Shown here: positions 17,524 to 27,143 of the stretch, in pieces
How positions within the stretch are numbered: position 1 is the first letter of the stretch
Layout: each line of letters begins with the position of its first letter
Assembly (NCBI GenBank): GCA_963704535.1
Contig: OY969916.1
Span: 6,820,001 to 6,884,000, forward strand
Direction of reading: 5' to 3'
Length of the DNA: 64,000 nt
Source of the DNA: G963704535 sp963704535
Lineage (GTDB): Bacteria > Chloroflexota > Chloroflexia > Chloroflexales > Roseiflexaceae
Translations under genes and position numbers: made by a program
Notes under the pieces: model-generated
Database searches by the model: none
What the model saw: only the letters and a program-made list of their open reading frames with translations
Told to the model about the DNA's origin: nothing

Positions 17524-19533
17524 ATGATTATGCGAAGTACCAAACGCATGCCCAGCGCACCCACTGGACAATCGCAGTCTGGCAGCGCCGCATCCTGGCT
17601 GCCGCCGCTGACGCTCGCGACACTGGCGCTGACCCTCTACCTGTCAACGCGATCACAGGTGCATACCTTCGATGCCCTTTCCTACATTCGCGATGTCGAT
17701 CAAAGTGCCGGCTTCTTTTTTCATCCTCACCATCTGCTGTATAACCCAAGCGGTTGGCTGTTCTGGCAGTTCTGGCGCCGGGCCGGCTACACCGGCAACG
17801 CCGAGGTGCCGCTCCAGGTCTTGAATAGCCTGGCGGGTATACTCTGCGGCATTGGCCTCTACCGGCTGGTGCTCCGCCTAACCCAGTGCTGGTGGGCTGC
17901 GCTGGCTGCCGCTGGGCTGCTGGTCTTCAACTACACTGTCTGGTATTTCTCTGTCGAGGTCGAGGTGTATCTGTTGGCGCTGATCTGGCTGCTGTTGACA
18001 CTCGCGTTGCTGATCACATTGCTGTACCATCCGCGCCCAGGAATCGCTATCCTGTTGGGCGTCACCGTCGGTATGGCGACGCTGTACCATCAAGCAAACG
18101 GTTTGCTGGTCCCGATCGTTGTGATCGCAGTGGTGTTGAGTCCGCTCTGCCGGCGCACTCGTCTCACGGCCTTGACCATGATTGGGACGATTGCGGGCAC
18201 GATCGTGGCACTTGGATACACGCTGGTCGGTTTTGGCTATTACGGTTTCCAGTCGGTTGCACAGCTCGGTGGGTGGATGTTTTTCTTTATCCGCACCGGT
18301 TGGTGGGGTCATCCCGCCAGTGATCGCCTGAGCGATCTCGGCGCCGGGCTTGGGAACAGCCTTTCACCGCAAGGCCCCTGGCCCTACTGGGCGGCGATCG
18401 TCATACTTGTGCTGCTGGGTGGGCCGGGTGCGTTCAAGCGCTGGCCGCGCGTGATCGTGCTCTGCTGCGCCTGGATCGTGATCTATGGCGCCTTCTTCGT
18501 CTGGTGGGAAGCCGACAACATTGAATTCTGGATCGCCACATTGTTACCAGTGTGGGTGCTGGTCGGCCTTTGTACGGCAGCTCTCGGCGCGATGTGGCGC
18601 CACCACGCGTATCGCTGGGGCCTGCCGGCGACCGCTGTTGTCGCCTGTATGCTCCCGCTGCTCCTGGCCTGGCAAAACTACCCGATCGTGCAGCGCCGTG
18701 GCGACCCGCGCACCGATCTCCAGCGAGCGCTGGTCAACCGTCTTCAGGTGGCTTCGTCGCACGGGGATCTGATCCTGCCGCCGGGCGGCGTACTGGAACT
18801 TTACCTCCCCTTCTACGCGGATCGGCCATATGTGCGAACTCTGAACGGGTTGCTGTTTGAAACCGACGGCGATCTATCGACAGCATTCGCGCGGCTGCGG
18901 GAGGACATCGATGCGAGCCTGCAAGCCGGGTTGGCAGTCTTTGTCGCACGTGAGGCGCTGGTGCTGCCGCGCGAGCGCTTCCCCCGCTATCAGGTGACAC
19001 AGGCCCAGCTTGACGCATTCTGGCGGCCCTATCGCACGGCGCTGGAGCCGGCTGTGATGGATCACGAGGGCGCGATCGCGTTCTGGCGCATCCCGCCGGC
19101 AACCGAGTTGGCCCGCGGCGGCGGCTGGCGCTGGCAGGATTTCGCGTGGGGCTGGCAGGCAACTCATATATACGAGGAACACTTTACGCAGGGTGGCTGG
19201 TGCTTTACCCCCCAGGTGGACCCAACTCTGATGAGTCCGGTGTTGTCGCTGCCCGCCGCCCAGGTCCGAGCGATCAGGGTGCGCATGAGCACCCAAACAC
19301 AGCACCAACACGCCCAACTGTTCTACACGGGGCTGGATGGAGCGCTGCGCGAGCAGTATGCCGTCTCCTGGCCGCTCGTGGGCGATGGCCAGCCGCGAAC
19401 CTATACGACCGTGCTTGCCGGTGCTCCGGCGTGGCAAGGCACGATCACCCGTTTACGCCTCGATCCGATCGCGAGTGGTGACGATTCGCCGGGTAGCACC
19501 ACCTGCGTCGAGTCACTGCGTATGCTGCCTTGA
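17524..19533 (+). CDS. GT-C fold membrane glycosyltransferase (GT39/DUF2723-like)
   Basis: A 669-residue integral membrane protein with about ten hydrophobic helices in its first 390 residues and a soluble C-terminal domain. After the first helix comes the extracytoplasmic loop FDALSYIRDVD with an acidic pair, then FFHPHHLLYNP, a layout typical of GT-C enzymes such as protein O-mannosyltransferases and ArnT that use polyprenyl-phosphate sugars. The family is inferred from this architecture; the sugar and acceptor cannot be told. ATGs at 17524 and 17530 are both possible; a GGGGG stretch precedes the first. It is isolated, with repeats upstream and 200 bp of non-coding sequence downstream. Confidence 0.65.
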   Translation: MIMRSTKRMPSAPTGQSQSGSAASWLPPLTLATLALTLYLSTRSQVHTFDALSYIRDVDQSAGFFFHPHHLLYNPSGWLFWQFWRRAGYTGNAEVPLQVLNSLAGILCGIGLYRLVLRLTQCWWAALAAAGLLVFNYTVWYFSVEVEVYLLALIWLLLTLALLITLLYHPRPGIAILLGVTVGMATLYHQANGLLVPIVVIAVVLSPLCRRTRLTALTMIGTIAGTIVALGYTLVGFGYYGFQSVAQLGGWMFFFIRTGWWGHPASDRLSDLGAGLGNSLSPQGPWPYWAAIVILVLLGGPGAFKRWPRVIVLCCAWIVIYGAFFVWWEADNIEFWIATLLPVWVLVGLCTAALGAMWRHHAYRWGLPATAVVACMLPLLLAWQNYPIVQRRGDPRTDLQRALVNRLQVASSHGDLILPPGGVLELYLPFYADRPYVRTLNGLLFETDGDLSTAFARLREDIDASLQAGLAVFVAREALVLPRERFPRYQVTQAQLDAFWRPYRTALEPAVMDHEGAIAFWRIPPATELARGGGWRWQDFAWGWQATHIYEEHFTQGGWCFTPQVDPTLMSPVLSLPAAQVRAIRVRMSTQTQHQHAQLFYTGLDGALREQYAVSWPLVGDGQPRTYTTVLAGAPAWQGTITRLRLDPIASGDDSPGSTTCVESLRMLP

Positions 19534-19739
19534 CCGGCGCAGGGTGGTGATTGGATGCTAAGGCGACCTCAAGCGGCTATACCCTTTCCCCCTGATGGCG
19601 CGACTATGACCAAGCAGCTACCCACCGCTACCCACGCCCGAAATCAGGCGATATAGGATAGCCTATCTTTGCAGAGGCTATGGCCGTCGATGATACATCC
19701 ATGCACTTGCTAGCCACAGATAAATAGGGTGAGCCACTA

Positions 19740-20078
19740 ATGCCAAACCTTCTCGATCCGGTCCTAACGCTTATCGAGCGCCGAGAAGCCGAGCAGATCC
19801 AATACGGGCTCTACGATATCACGCTAATAGACGGAGATGTTCTGGATGCCTTCCCTACAACTCAAGAGGCGGAGGTGCGCCAGGCGCTCACCCATCTTTG
19901 GCAGCGCGGGCTCATTATTCGCTTTGAGGATGATGCCGACCACCGTGACTGGCAGTTCCGCAGCCGCACCTGCGAGATGATGCGACTTGTGAGCAAGCTG
20001 CGCCAACGGATTGTGAGAAATGTCCGGGAGCAGCGGATCCACCGAGCGGAGCGCAGCCCGCGACTTATCCATGTATAG
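19740..20078 (+). CDS. Small protein resembling a helicase-associated N-terminal domain
   Basis: A 112-residue protein starting MPNLLDPVLTLIERREAEQI with a winged-helix-like first half (QALTHLWQRGLIIRFEDDAD). It then has FRSRTCEMMRLVSKLRQR, which resembles the segment preceding the motor domain in some large SF2 helicases of defence islands. The sequence after that is short and basic and ends abruptly, so it may be the truncated N-terminus of a lost helicase or a small stand-alone DNA-binding protein. GGTGAG lies upstream of the ATG. It precedes the TGT-NurA-HerA operon by 102 bp. Confidence 0.5.
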   Translation: MPNLLDPVLTLIERREAEQIQYGLYDITLIDGDVLDAFPTTQEAEVRQALTHLWQRGLIIRFEDDADHRDWQFRSRTCEMMRLVSKLRQRIVRNVREQRIHRAERSPRLIHV

Positions 20079-20108
20079 CTCGTAGAGCACATACAGTTGT
20101 GCTAGATC

Positions 20109-20117
20109 TGCTATACT
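20109..20117 (+). promoter_or_regulatory. Extended -10 promoter element for the TGT-NurA-HerA operon
   Basis: TGCTATACT fits an extended -10 box (TGn plus TATACT) 64 bp upstream of the TGT start. The same 13-bp context GATCTGCTATACT occurs upstream of the response regulator (43081-43093), and TGCTATACT occurs on the minus strand upstream of the NACHT gene. No good -35 box is visible, as is common for extended -10 promoters. Confidence 0.45.
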
Positions 20118-20180
20118 TGGGCGAGCAGACCCACCCCACCGCAGAGATCTGGAGCAGGCTTCTGGAGTCACAATAAACCG

Positions 20181-22304
20181 ATGCGATTGCTAATCATCAC
20201 ATCCTGCACCGGCGAGAAGTTCGTTGAGAGCGAGCGCCGGCTGATGCAGTCTGACTTGTCACAAGGGCCAGATCGAGTAGCCGAGCGCGAACGCGAGCTC
20301 GCCGACCTGATGCGACCGGCGGCGGAGCTGTACAGCGGGGAGCAGCATGTGCGCTTGATGCGCGGCGTGCGCGCCTACCGCGAGCTTGCGCCGCTGAATG
20401 GCGATGGCCCCTCGCTGAGCCTGTGGATCCTCTCGGCTGGCTACGGGCTGGTGCCGCACGACCGCCAGCTCGCCCCCTACGAGTGTACCTTCGCCACGAT
20501 GCGCAAGAAGGAGCTGCGCGCGTGGGCCGACCAACTCAATGTGCCGGCCGATATCCGGCGCGTACTCGCGCAGCCCTACGACCTGGGCTTGCTGCTGCTC
20601 GGCGACAGCTACCTGGAGGCGTGTGCGCTCGATAGAGCAGTCGCACTAGGTGGGCCGACGATCGCCCTCTGTGGGGCAAACACCGCTAAGCGGATGCCCC
20701 ACCTAGAGAACTTGCGGACTGTCGTCGTGACCAACCAGGAGGCCAAACGCTTCTCCTGCGGGCTGGTCGGCCTCAAGGGCGAGCTGGCGCGACGTCTACT
20801 GGAGCGCCTCGCCGCCGAGCCGGGGATCGCCGCGCGGCTCCCCGACCCCGAGACCGATGTGCTGGCCCTGCTCGACGCTTCGGCCGTTACAGCTGCTCAG
20901 GCTGTCTCTCCATCACCGATGGAGACGCGCGAGGATAGATCGCAGCCGAAGCCAGCCCGCGTGAGCGCGCGGGCCAACCCATCGGTCGATCGGGTGATCG
21001 ACATCCCGCAGAGCTGGTGGCAGAAGCCGCACCGCTCCAAGCTGCGCTACTTCATCCCCGAGTGGGACGACCTGGTGGACCCCGACTACGACTTTACGAC
21101 CGACACGCACTCCGGCGGCTCGGGCGACTGGTCGAACGAGGTGTACGCTCACCAGATGTACCCTGAACCCAACTACGACGGCATACTGATATCGAAGGTG
21201 GTGGCTGAGAAGAGCAAGAAGAAAAAGGAGCGCATCAATGCTCTAGGTGTCCACCGCTTCCTGCGTGTGCCGCAGAACTTTCCAATCATCGGTGATTGCG
21301 GTGCGTTTGGCTACATCATGGACGAGGTGCCGCCCTACAGCACCGGCGAGATCCTCGACTACTACACGCGCCTGGGCTTCAACTATGGCGTCTCGATCGA
21401 CCACCTAGTGGTGGCGGCGACCGAGCAGCAGAAGCAGTTCCGCTACGACCTGACCATCCACAACGCCGCAGAGTTCCTGCGCGAGCACCGCGCCCGTGGC
21501 CTGCCCTGGACCCCGATCGGCGCCGTGCAGGGATGGGACCCGCAGACCTACGCCATGGCCGCGCGTCAGTATGTGGCAATGGGCTACACCTACATCGCCC
21601 TCGGTGGGTTGGTACGCACAAGCACGCGAGACATCCTCCGCATTCTTGCTGCGGTGCATGCAGTTGTGCCGGAGACAGTAGAGGTACACCTGTTTGGACT
21701 GGCACGCCTGGGAGCCCTTACCGACTTCGCTCGGCTAGGAGTGACATCGGTTGATAGCGCTTCATTTTTACGCCAGGCTTGGATGCGCAACTCGCAGGGC
21801 TATTTGCTTGAACATGACCGCTTCGCAGCTCTCCGAATACCTGAAACCGGCAAGAGTTTCCGTGCTAAGCGAATGGTCCAGGAGCGCGGGCTAGATGCAG
21901 ATCGAGTCCTTCAGATGGAACAAGTAGCTATTCGCTCAGTGCGTGCTCTAGCCCAACACCAATGTTCAGTAGATGCATGTCTTAATGCACTGCTTGAGTA
22001 CGATCAATACATCGGCAAGAAGCGGAAAGACATGTTACCGCTTTACACCCGGACGTTGACTGAGCGGCCATGGGAGCAATGTGATTGCGATATTTGCCAG
22101 CGCGATGGAGTTGAGGTTGTGATCTTCCGCGGCAACAACCGCAACCGGCGGCGCGGCTTCCACAACACCTACGTGTTCTACCGGCTGCTGCAGCGCATCC
22201 TGGCCGGCGAGCGCGTGCCCTTGCTGGGAGCGGACGACGAAGGTACAGCGGAGGATGTGCCGCAGCAGTTGACATTGTTCGCGGCCGAGGAGGCGCTGGT
22301 CTGA
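20181..22304 (+). CDS. DpdA-like tRNA-guanine transglycosylase family protein with N-terminal DUF6884-like domain
   Basis: A 707-residue two-domain protein. Residues 1 to about 225 (LLIITSCTGEK, LWILSAGYGLV, YDLGLLLLGDSYLEA) resemble DUF6884, a domain associated with 7-deazaguanine and nucleotide-related islands. Residues about 275-670 are TGT-like: the general-base Asp in GDCGAF (D372), VQGWDP, the nucleophile Asp in SVDSAS (D525), and a zinc site C634-x-C636-x2-C639 with H661. The TGT fold exchanges guanine for a 7-deazaguanine base; DpdA of the Dpd island does this on DNA. A DNA target here is inferred from the nuclease/helicase neighbours. The stop TGA shares one base with the ATG of the NurA-like gene. 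Confidence 0.82.
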   Translation: MRLLIITSCTGEKFVESERRLMQSDLSQGPDRVAERERELADLMRPAAELYSGEQHVRLMRGVRAYRELAPLNGDGPSLSLWILSAGYGLVPHDRQLAPYECTFATMRKKELRAWADQLNVPADIRRVLAQPYDLGLLLLGDSYLEACALDRAVALGGPTIALCGANTAKRMPHLENLRTVVVTNQEAKRFSCGLVGLKGELARRLLERLAAEPGIAARLPDPETDVLALLDASAVTAAQAVSPSPMETREDRSQPKPARVSARANPSVDRVIDIPQSWWQKPHRSKLRYFIPEWDDLVDPDYDFTTDTHSGGSGDWSNEVYAHQMYPEPNYDGILISKVVAEKSKKKKERINALGVHRFLRVPQNFPIIGDCGAFGYIMDEVPPYSTGEILDYYTRLGFNYGVSIDHLVVAATEQQKQFRYDLTIHNAAEFLREHRARGLPWTPIGAVQGWDPQTYAMAARQYVAMGYTYIALGGLVRTSTRDILRILAAVHAVVPETVEVHLFGLARLGALTDFARLGVTSVDSASFLRQAWMRNSQGYLLEHDRFAALRIPETGKSFRAKRMVQERGLDADRVLQMEQVAIRSVRALAQHQCSVDACLNALLEYDQYIGKKRKDMLPLYTRTLTERPWEQCDCDICQRDGVEVVIFRGNNRNRRRGFHNTYVFYRLLQRILAGERVPLLGADDEGTAEDVPQQLTLFAAEEALV

Positions 22305-23527
22305 TGCGGCTCGACTCACGCGCCCGGCTGGCCCTGCGCGCCCAACTCGACGAGCTGGCGAACTCGCTGCGCGCCTGGGATGAGCGGTCACAGATCGATG
22401 ATGTGGCGCGCGCGGAATTGCTCGGCCGGATCGTGGGCTTTCCTCACACCACCGAGCGGGCGGGGTTGCGTGTCGCCGCCGCCGATGGTGACGGTGACTT
22501 CCCGTTGCTAATCTACGGCGACGCCCACATCTACGCGGCCACAGCACAGGGCGCAGCTTACGCGGCGCATCCGGTCACCGGGCTGCGCGAGGAGTCCCAT
22601 CTGGCCGAGGCGCTAGTCTCGATCACCTGGCTGGCCGAGGGCGAGCGGCAGCGGCAGGAGGCGCTCGACCGCACCTTTGCCCAGCTAGCCGGTGCGCCTC
22701 TGATTGAGGTGATCGAGCACTCCGATTATCGGGTGATCAAGGCGCACGAGTCCAGGCGCATCGCGCCGCCATCCGAATTAGCCCGTGCGCTCATCCGCCC
22801 GCAGGCCGCTGACACCGATAATTTGGGAATCCAACTCCAGACAGCCGCCCAACTCGGCGCGGCGCTGCGGCTGATTGAGGGCCAGGCTCCGCCGGCATAT
22901 GTGCTGGTCGAGGGCACCATGTCGCTGCCCATGGTCAACCGTGAAGATGTGAGCCTGTTCTACGAGCATCTGCGGCGGCTGTGCTGCGTGGCCGCACGCC
23001 AGCGCGGCGTGATGTTCCTGACCGTCTCCCAGTCCCACGGGCTTCCGGGGGTCGAGCAGATCGAGGAGCTGGCGCGCGAGGCGCTGGGGGATGTGAGTGG
23101 GCTGGCCGAGCACTGGTACCTGCGCTTGCCGGTACCCGGCGCCGACAGTTGGTCTTTTGCGCCCGGCACAGGGCGACGACTGCCGCCGCCCGGCGCCGTC
23201 AGCTACCTTGTGCGCTTCCACCGCTCCACCCCAACGCTACGGATCGATATGGACGCAGCCGTCTGGATAGAGCAGGTGCGCGGGCGCGACGAGGCTGAGA
23301 CCAGGGAGCGCGAGCGGCGGATCTTCGCCGACCTCGACTACACCTGCCACGACCAGCGCAGCTACGGCTACCCTTACCCGCTACGTGCCGCCCGCGAGCG
23401 CACGCGCCTGACCAAGGGGGAGCGTGAGGCGCTGCGCCGCCAGGTGATCGAGGCAGGGCTGCGCGGCGGGTTGCGTCGGGCATTGTTCCGCACCAGTGGC
23501 CGCGGCCAGCCCAGAGGTGAGCTATGA
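22304..23527 (+). CDS. NurA-like nuclease
   Basis: A 407-residue protein. An acidic motif AAADGDGDFPLLIYGD near residue 60 and a second strand with VLVEGTMSLP near 205 correspond to the Asp/Glu-bearing strands of NurA, the 5'-3' nuclease that partners HerA in end resection. The segment VMFLTVSQSHGLPGVEQIEE and a late LRIDMD strand also fit NurA order. The assignment rests partly on context: it is coupled at both ends, sharing one base with the TGT stop and 4 bp (ATGA) with the HerA-like gene. The most likely role is the nuclease of a HerA-NurA complex acting on DNA linked to the base modification. Confidence 0.6.
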   Translation: MRLDSRARLALRAQLDELANSLRAWDERSQIDDVARAELLGRIVGFPHTTERAGLRVAAADGDGDFPLLIYGDAHIYAATAQGAAYAAHPVTGLREESHLAEALVSITWLAEGERQRQEALDRTFAQLAGAPLIEVIEHSDYRVIKAHESRRIAPPSELARALIRPQAADTDNLGIQLQTAAQLGAALRLIEGQAPPAYVLVEGTMSLPMVNREDVSLFYEHLRRLCCVAARQRGVMFLTVSQSHGLPGVEQIEELAREALGDVSGLAEHWYLRLPVPGADSWSFAPGTGRRLPPPGAVSYLVRFHRSTPTLRIDMDAAVWIEQVRGRDEAETRERERRIFADLDYTCHDQRSYGYPYPLRAARERTRLTKGEREALRRQVIEAGLRGGLRRALFRTSGRGQPRGEL

Positions 23528-25305
23528 CTTCCTTTGAGCAGATCCTCGACAATCTCGGCGAGCGCTTCGGGGTGCTGGCCGAGAGCAACACCAACCAGCT
23601 CACGGTGATCGCGCGCAACACTGATGTCGCCGTCGGCGACCTGTTTATCCTGCCATGCCGCCGCGGCCCTGACCGCTTCTATGTCTTCCGCACCACCCAG
23701 TACGCCAACATCCTCAGCCGCAGCACCGACGTCAACGACGTCGCCCGCAACCGGCTGACCATGCCCAACTCGTACTTCGCCGACGACTACACCGACGAGA
23801 AGTTGATCGAGCTGAAGGGCATCGTGATGGGCTACGCCGAGTGGGCCAGCGACGATTGGGGTTTCCACCGGCCGCGCCGGCTCCCCCAGCACCTCTCGGA
23901 TGTCTACCATGTGGATCACGCCAGCTCGCGGGCGGCCGCAACCATGCGCGAGCTGCTACGGGGCCAACTGGGCCAGGGTGGGCTGTACATCGGCGACCTG
24001 TTAGCCGGCGAGCATCCTCTAGCAGACGTGCCGGTGTTCTTGCCGTCCTACGCGCTCTCGCATCACATCGGCGTGTTCGGGCGCACCGGCAGCGGCAAGA
24101 GCCACCTGATGATGGTGCTGCTGCGCTCGATCATGGCTCACAACCAGGCAGTGGCCGCTGGCGCAGCTCTCGGCCCGGCCGCATCGATCTTCGCGATCGA
24201 CCCCCACGATGAGTTTCGTACCTGGCATGCGTCTACAGGCGGCGCCGACGGCATCCGTGGCATCGTGGCAGACTACAGTGAGCACGAGCGGCGTGAGCTG
24301 GTTGACCCGTTCTTCTACCTCTCGGCACGCGATCTGCCGGCGGAGGGGTTGGAGCGACGGGTGCTGCTGTCCCGCGCCGACGTAACTCCCGGCGACCTGA
24401 TCAGCGTCAGCGAGTTCAGCGAGCAGCAGGTGGCCTTTGCACAGGAGCTGTACGCCACGCACGGCGAGCGCTGGATCGGGCGTCTGCTGCTGGGCGACAC
24501 CGGCAATGGGCGTCGCGGCGACGAGCTGAGCGCCGAGTATCTGCCCAGCACTATTGCTGCCGTGCAGCGGCGGGTCGGCTTCTTGCGCCACGGCAGCACG
24601 CGCATCTTCACCCGCTTCGACCCCGACGCCGGACTGCCTTATACGTCGCTGCTGCCCGACATCCTGTGCGCGCTCGAGCGCGGACGGCTGCTGATCGTCG
24701 ATACGACTCTGATGGGCGAGCTGGAGCAGTTTTTATTAACCACGATCGTGGCGCGCACGCTGTTCGACATGCGCCGGGCGCTGCGCTCGGCCGACACGCC
24801 CGCCCAACTGCGGCGCGAGCTGCGGCAGGCGCTGGGCAACGACGAGGCTCAGGGCCAGGTGGGCATGCGCGCCCTGGCTGACGAGCTGGAGCTGCGGATC
24901 GAGCGCGGCGAGCTGCCCTACCTCTCAGGTGGGCGGGTGCGCTCGCCGGCCGAGCTGCCCTACGTCAACGTGGTGGTCGAAGAGGCGCCCAGCGTGCTGA
25001 GCCCGGAGCGGATGCGCTTCGGCAGCGTGTTCCGCGACATCAGCCGCCAGGGGCGCAAGTTCGGCATCGGCCTGACGATTGTGAGCCAGCAGGTCAGCGC
25101 GATCGACCAGGGTGTGCTGACGCAGATCAACACCGAGCTGACCATGGCACTGGGCAACGAGGGCGAGCGGCGCGAGGCCATGCGCAACGCCTCGGCCGAC
25201 CTGTTCGGCTTCGAGCGCGAGCTGCAAGTGATGAGTCGGGGACAAGTAATTGTTTCTGCATCATACAAGGATGTGCCAATACCAGTGCAGGTGCCAGAAT
25301 TTTAA
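23524..25305 (+). CDS. HerA-like hexameric DNA translocase ATPase
   Basis: A 593-residue protein with an N-terminal HAS-barrel-like beta region (residues about 25-65) and an FtsK/HerA ATPase core. The Walker A is GVFGRTGSGKSHLMM near residue 183, the Walker B-type strand ends VVVEEAPSVL near 485, and HerA-type ISRQGRKFGIGLTIVSQQ follows. HerA proteins translocate duplex DNA and activate partner nucleases such as NurA. The start ATGA overlaps the NurA-like stop, so the pair is coupled. It is the last GC-rich gene of the operon. Confidence 0.85.
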   Translation: MTSFEQILDNLGERFGVLAESNTNQLTVIARNTDVAVGDLFILPCRRGPDRFYVFRTTQYANILSRSTDVNDVARNRLTMPNSYFADDYTDEKLIELKGIVMGYAEWASDDWGFHRPRRLPQHLSDVYHVDHASSRAAATMRELLRGQLGQGGLYIGDLLAGEHPLADVPVFLPSYALSHHIGVFGRTGSGKSHLMMVLLRSIMAHNQAVAAGAALGPAASIFAIDPHDEFRTWHASTGGADGIRGIVADYSEHERRELVDPFFYLSARDLPAEGLERRVLLSRADVTPGDLISVSEFSEQQVAFAQELYATHGERWIGRLLLGDTGNGRRGDELSAEYLPSTIAAVQRRVGFLRHGSTRIFTRFDPDAGLPYTSLLPDILCALERGRLLIVDTTLMGELEQFLLTTIVARTLFDMRRALRSADTPAQLRRELRQALGNDEAQGQVGMRALADELELRIERGELPYLSGGRVRSPAELPYVNVVVEEAPSVLSPERMRFGSVFRDISRQGRKFGIGLTIVSQQVSAIDQGVLTQINTELTMALGNEGERREAMRNASADLFGFERELQVMSRGQVIVSASYKDVPIPVQVPEF

Positions 25306-25332
25306 TGATTTTATAGAATTAGGAGTGTGGCT

Positions 25333-27075
25333 ATGGATACTATTGGAACCATAAAGCTCCATACATTACTAGGTCAATCTCTAGAAGATGTTTTTGCACT
25401 TTCCTTAGATGAGATGGGAATAGTTTATCAAAGATCCGAATCAGACGAGCAAGATCTTCACAGGGCTGATTTTGTGTTTAGTACTGCCGAACACATTTAT
25501 GTTTTTCAAGTTACAAACACTAGACAACCTGAAACCTTTATAAAGAAGCGATGGCGATACATTGAACAGATTTGTCAAGTCAAATCTATAATGGGACCCG
25601 ATGTTATATGTGTCAGCGTAGTGTTTGGATTTCTCCAAGATCTGCAAACAGCAGAGCGTATTATGGCAGAGTCTATATTCGATGCGGTAATTTGGTGTCA
25701 GGAAATATTAAATTCCAATGATGCCGAAGGCGAAATTGAGAAATATATAGTACAAGTCAAAAGAAGTCCTAATGTCAAAGGAATGGCGATACAATTTAAT
25801 CATATAGGATCTCTGGTCGATCGAATTAAAGATCTACTTTCAAGTGTAATTATAAATAAAAATGCAAACACGCAATCTTCCCTATTTTGGCCTGTCTGGG
25901 AATATGAAAATAAAACTTATCCGAATAGGCGTACAAGGTTGAAAGTAGATGACGACTTTGACATTTCCAAAAGCTATCTACGTAGAACTTTCTTCAAGCT
26001 CGCTTGCCTCCCAAATAATTTAGTCAAGCAACTTCTGGAAACAGCCTCATCTGTTGGTAATTGGCCACCTGAACTGGAAGCTATGGCTGATTATATTGGT
26101 ATCGGGTACCAAAGAGCAATTGGTAGCCGCTATAGATTAAATGATAAAGAAATAATACCCACCATAAATAGAGGTTATAATATAAATATGCATAAAGATC
26201 TCATTAATGGACTAATTAAGCACGGCAAATACAAGTTCTTAATCAGAGATATACAGTCACCCGAACATCTTCGCTATTCAGCTCAAGTAACTATTCCAAT
26301 ATTAGAGGAACTCAACGAAAATAAATTTTCGTTTTTGCTTTTTAATACGTTCAAAAATCCAAACTTACATGGGGTTATTAGCGAGAGAGTATGGCCATTG
26401 GATGTACTGTTATCGGTAATCAGTGTCTCAGCGTCTGAAATCAATCGTCGGTACATCAATATTTACGGACATCTAGGGGTTTCCAACCCTGTAAAAAACT
26501 TTATCGTTAGAACCGAACAAGCATTATCGAGTTTCAAGGACGAAGATAGATTAAAGGAATTTGCCGATAAACTTGCAAAATTATGCATCAGTTTATTGCC
26601 GGAAATCATACCTGATATCGAAGATATCGTCATCAAGATGAGACTTTCTAGGTTAGAATCATTGTTCTTGCAACCCTATGTTAACCCAACAACTCAATTG
26701 TTTGAGCAAAGGATAAGTCAATATGAATGGACTTTTGAGTTATCCAACCTACCTTCAGCATTGGGTATTGTTAATGTTCCAGGTAGAATGAAAAAAGTAG
26801 AAGATTTATATATTTGCACAAGATCGAATAATAAAAGGTTAGTGAAGGTTATATCTGCTTATGAGGAGGGTGTTGGTCATAAATCTATTGAAATGAGTGG
26901 TAGGCGTAGAATGTTGAATTTCACAAAGCAAGGTTCGCAACTTGTTCGCTCTCTAATGCCTGAAACACATTTTATATGGGAAGGTGTATGGAATTCCAAC
27001 CACCTTAAGACCTTGCATTTGGCGGGGTGGGATCAAATCTACGATATTTGGGATTTAGAGAGTCGCTGGAAATAG
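25333..27075 (+). CDS. AT-rich unknown protein, possibly nuclease-like
   Basis: About 580 residues, encoded by DNA far more AT-rich than its neighbours and rich in Lys, Asn and Ile codons, which points to recent transfer. ATG 25333 lies 7 nt after AGGAG; a GTG at 25327 is in frame but too close to that site. Residues about 40-75 (DLHRADFVFSTAEHIYVFQV, then TNTRQ) resemble the core strands of a PD-(D/E)xK nuclease, but the ExK position reads QVT, so activity is doubtful. The rest has no motif I recognise. It lies 20 bp after the HerA-like gene on the same strand and may be an exchangeable effector of that operon. Confidence 0.6.
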   Translation: MDTIGTIKLHTLLGQSLEDVFALSLDEMGIVYQRSESDEQDLHRADFVFSTAEHIYVFQVTNTRQPETFIKKRWRYIEQICQVKSIMGPDVICVSVVFGFLQDLQTAERIMAESIFDAVIWCQEILNSNDAEGEIEKYIVQVKRSPNVKGMAIQFNHIGSLVDRIKDLLSSVIINKNANTQSSLFWPVWEYENKTYPNRRTRLKVDDDFDISKSYLRRTFFKLACLPNNLVKQLLETASSVGNWPPELEAMADYIGIGYQRAIGSRYRLNDKEIIPTINRGYNINMHKDLINGLIKHGKYKFLIRDIQSPEHLRYSAQVTIPILEELNENKFSFLLFNTFKNPNLHGVISERVWPLDVLLSVISVSASEINRRYINIYGHLGVSNPVKNFIVRTEQALSSFKDEDRLKEFADKLAKLCISLLPEIIPDIEDIVIKMRLSRLESLFLQPYVNPTTQLFEQRISQYEWTFELSNLPSALGIVNVPGRMKKVEDLYICTRSNNKRLVKVISAYEEGVGHKSIEMSGRRRMLNFTKQGSQLVRSLMPETHFIWEGVWNSNHLKTLHLAGWDQIYDIWDLESRWK

Positions 27076-27143
27076 CATTTCCTCTTGTGCCGAACACCTA
27101 ATTCATAGACAATAATGAAGACTTCGAATAATATTGTGACGTG

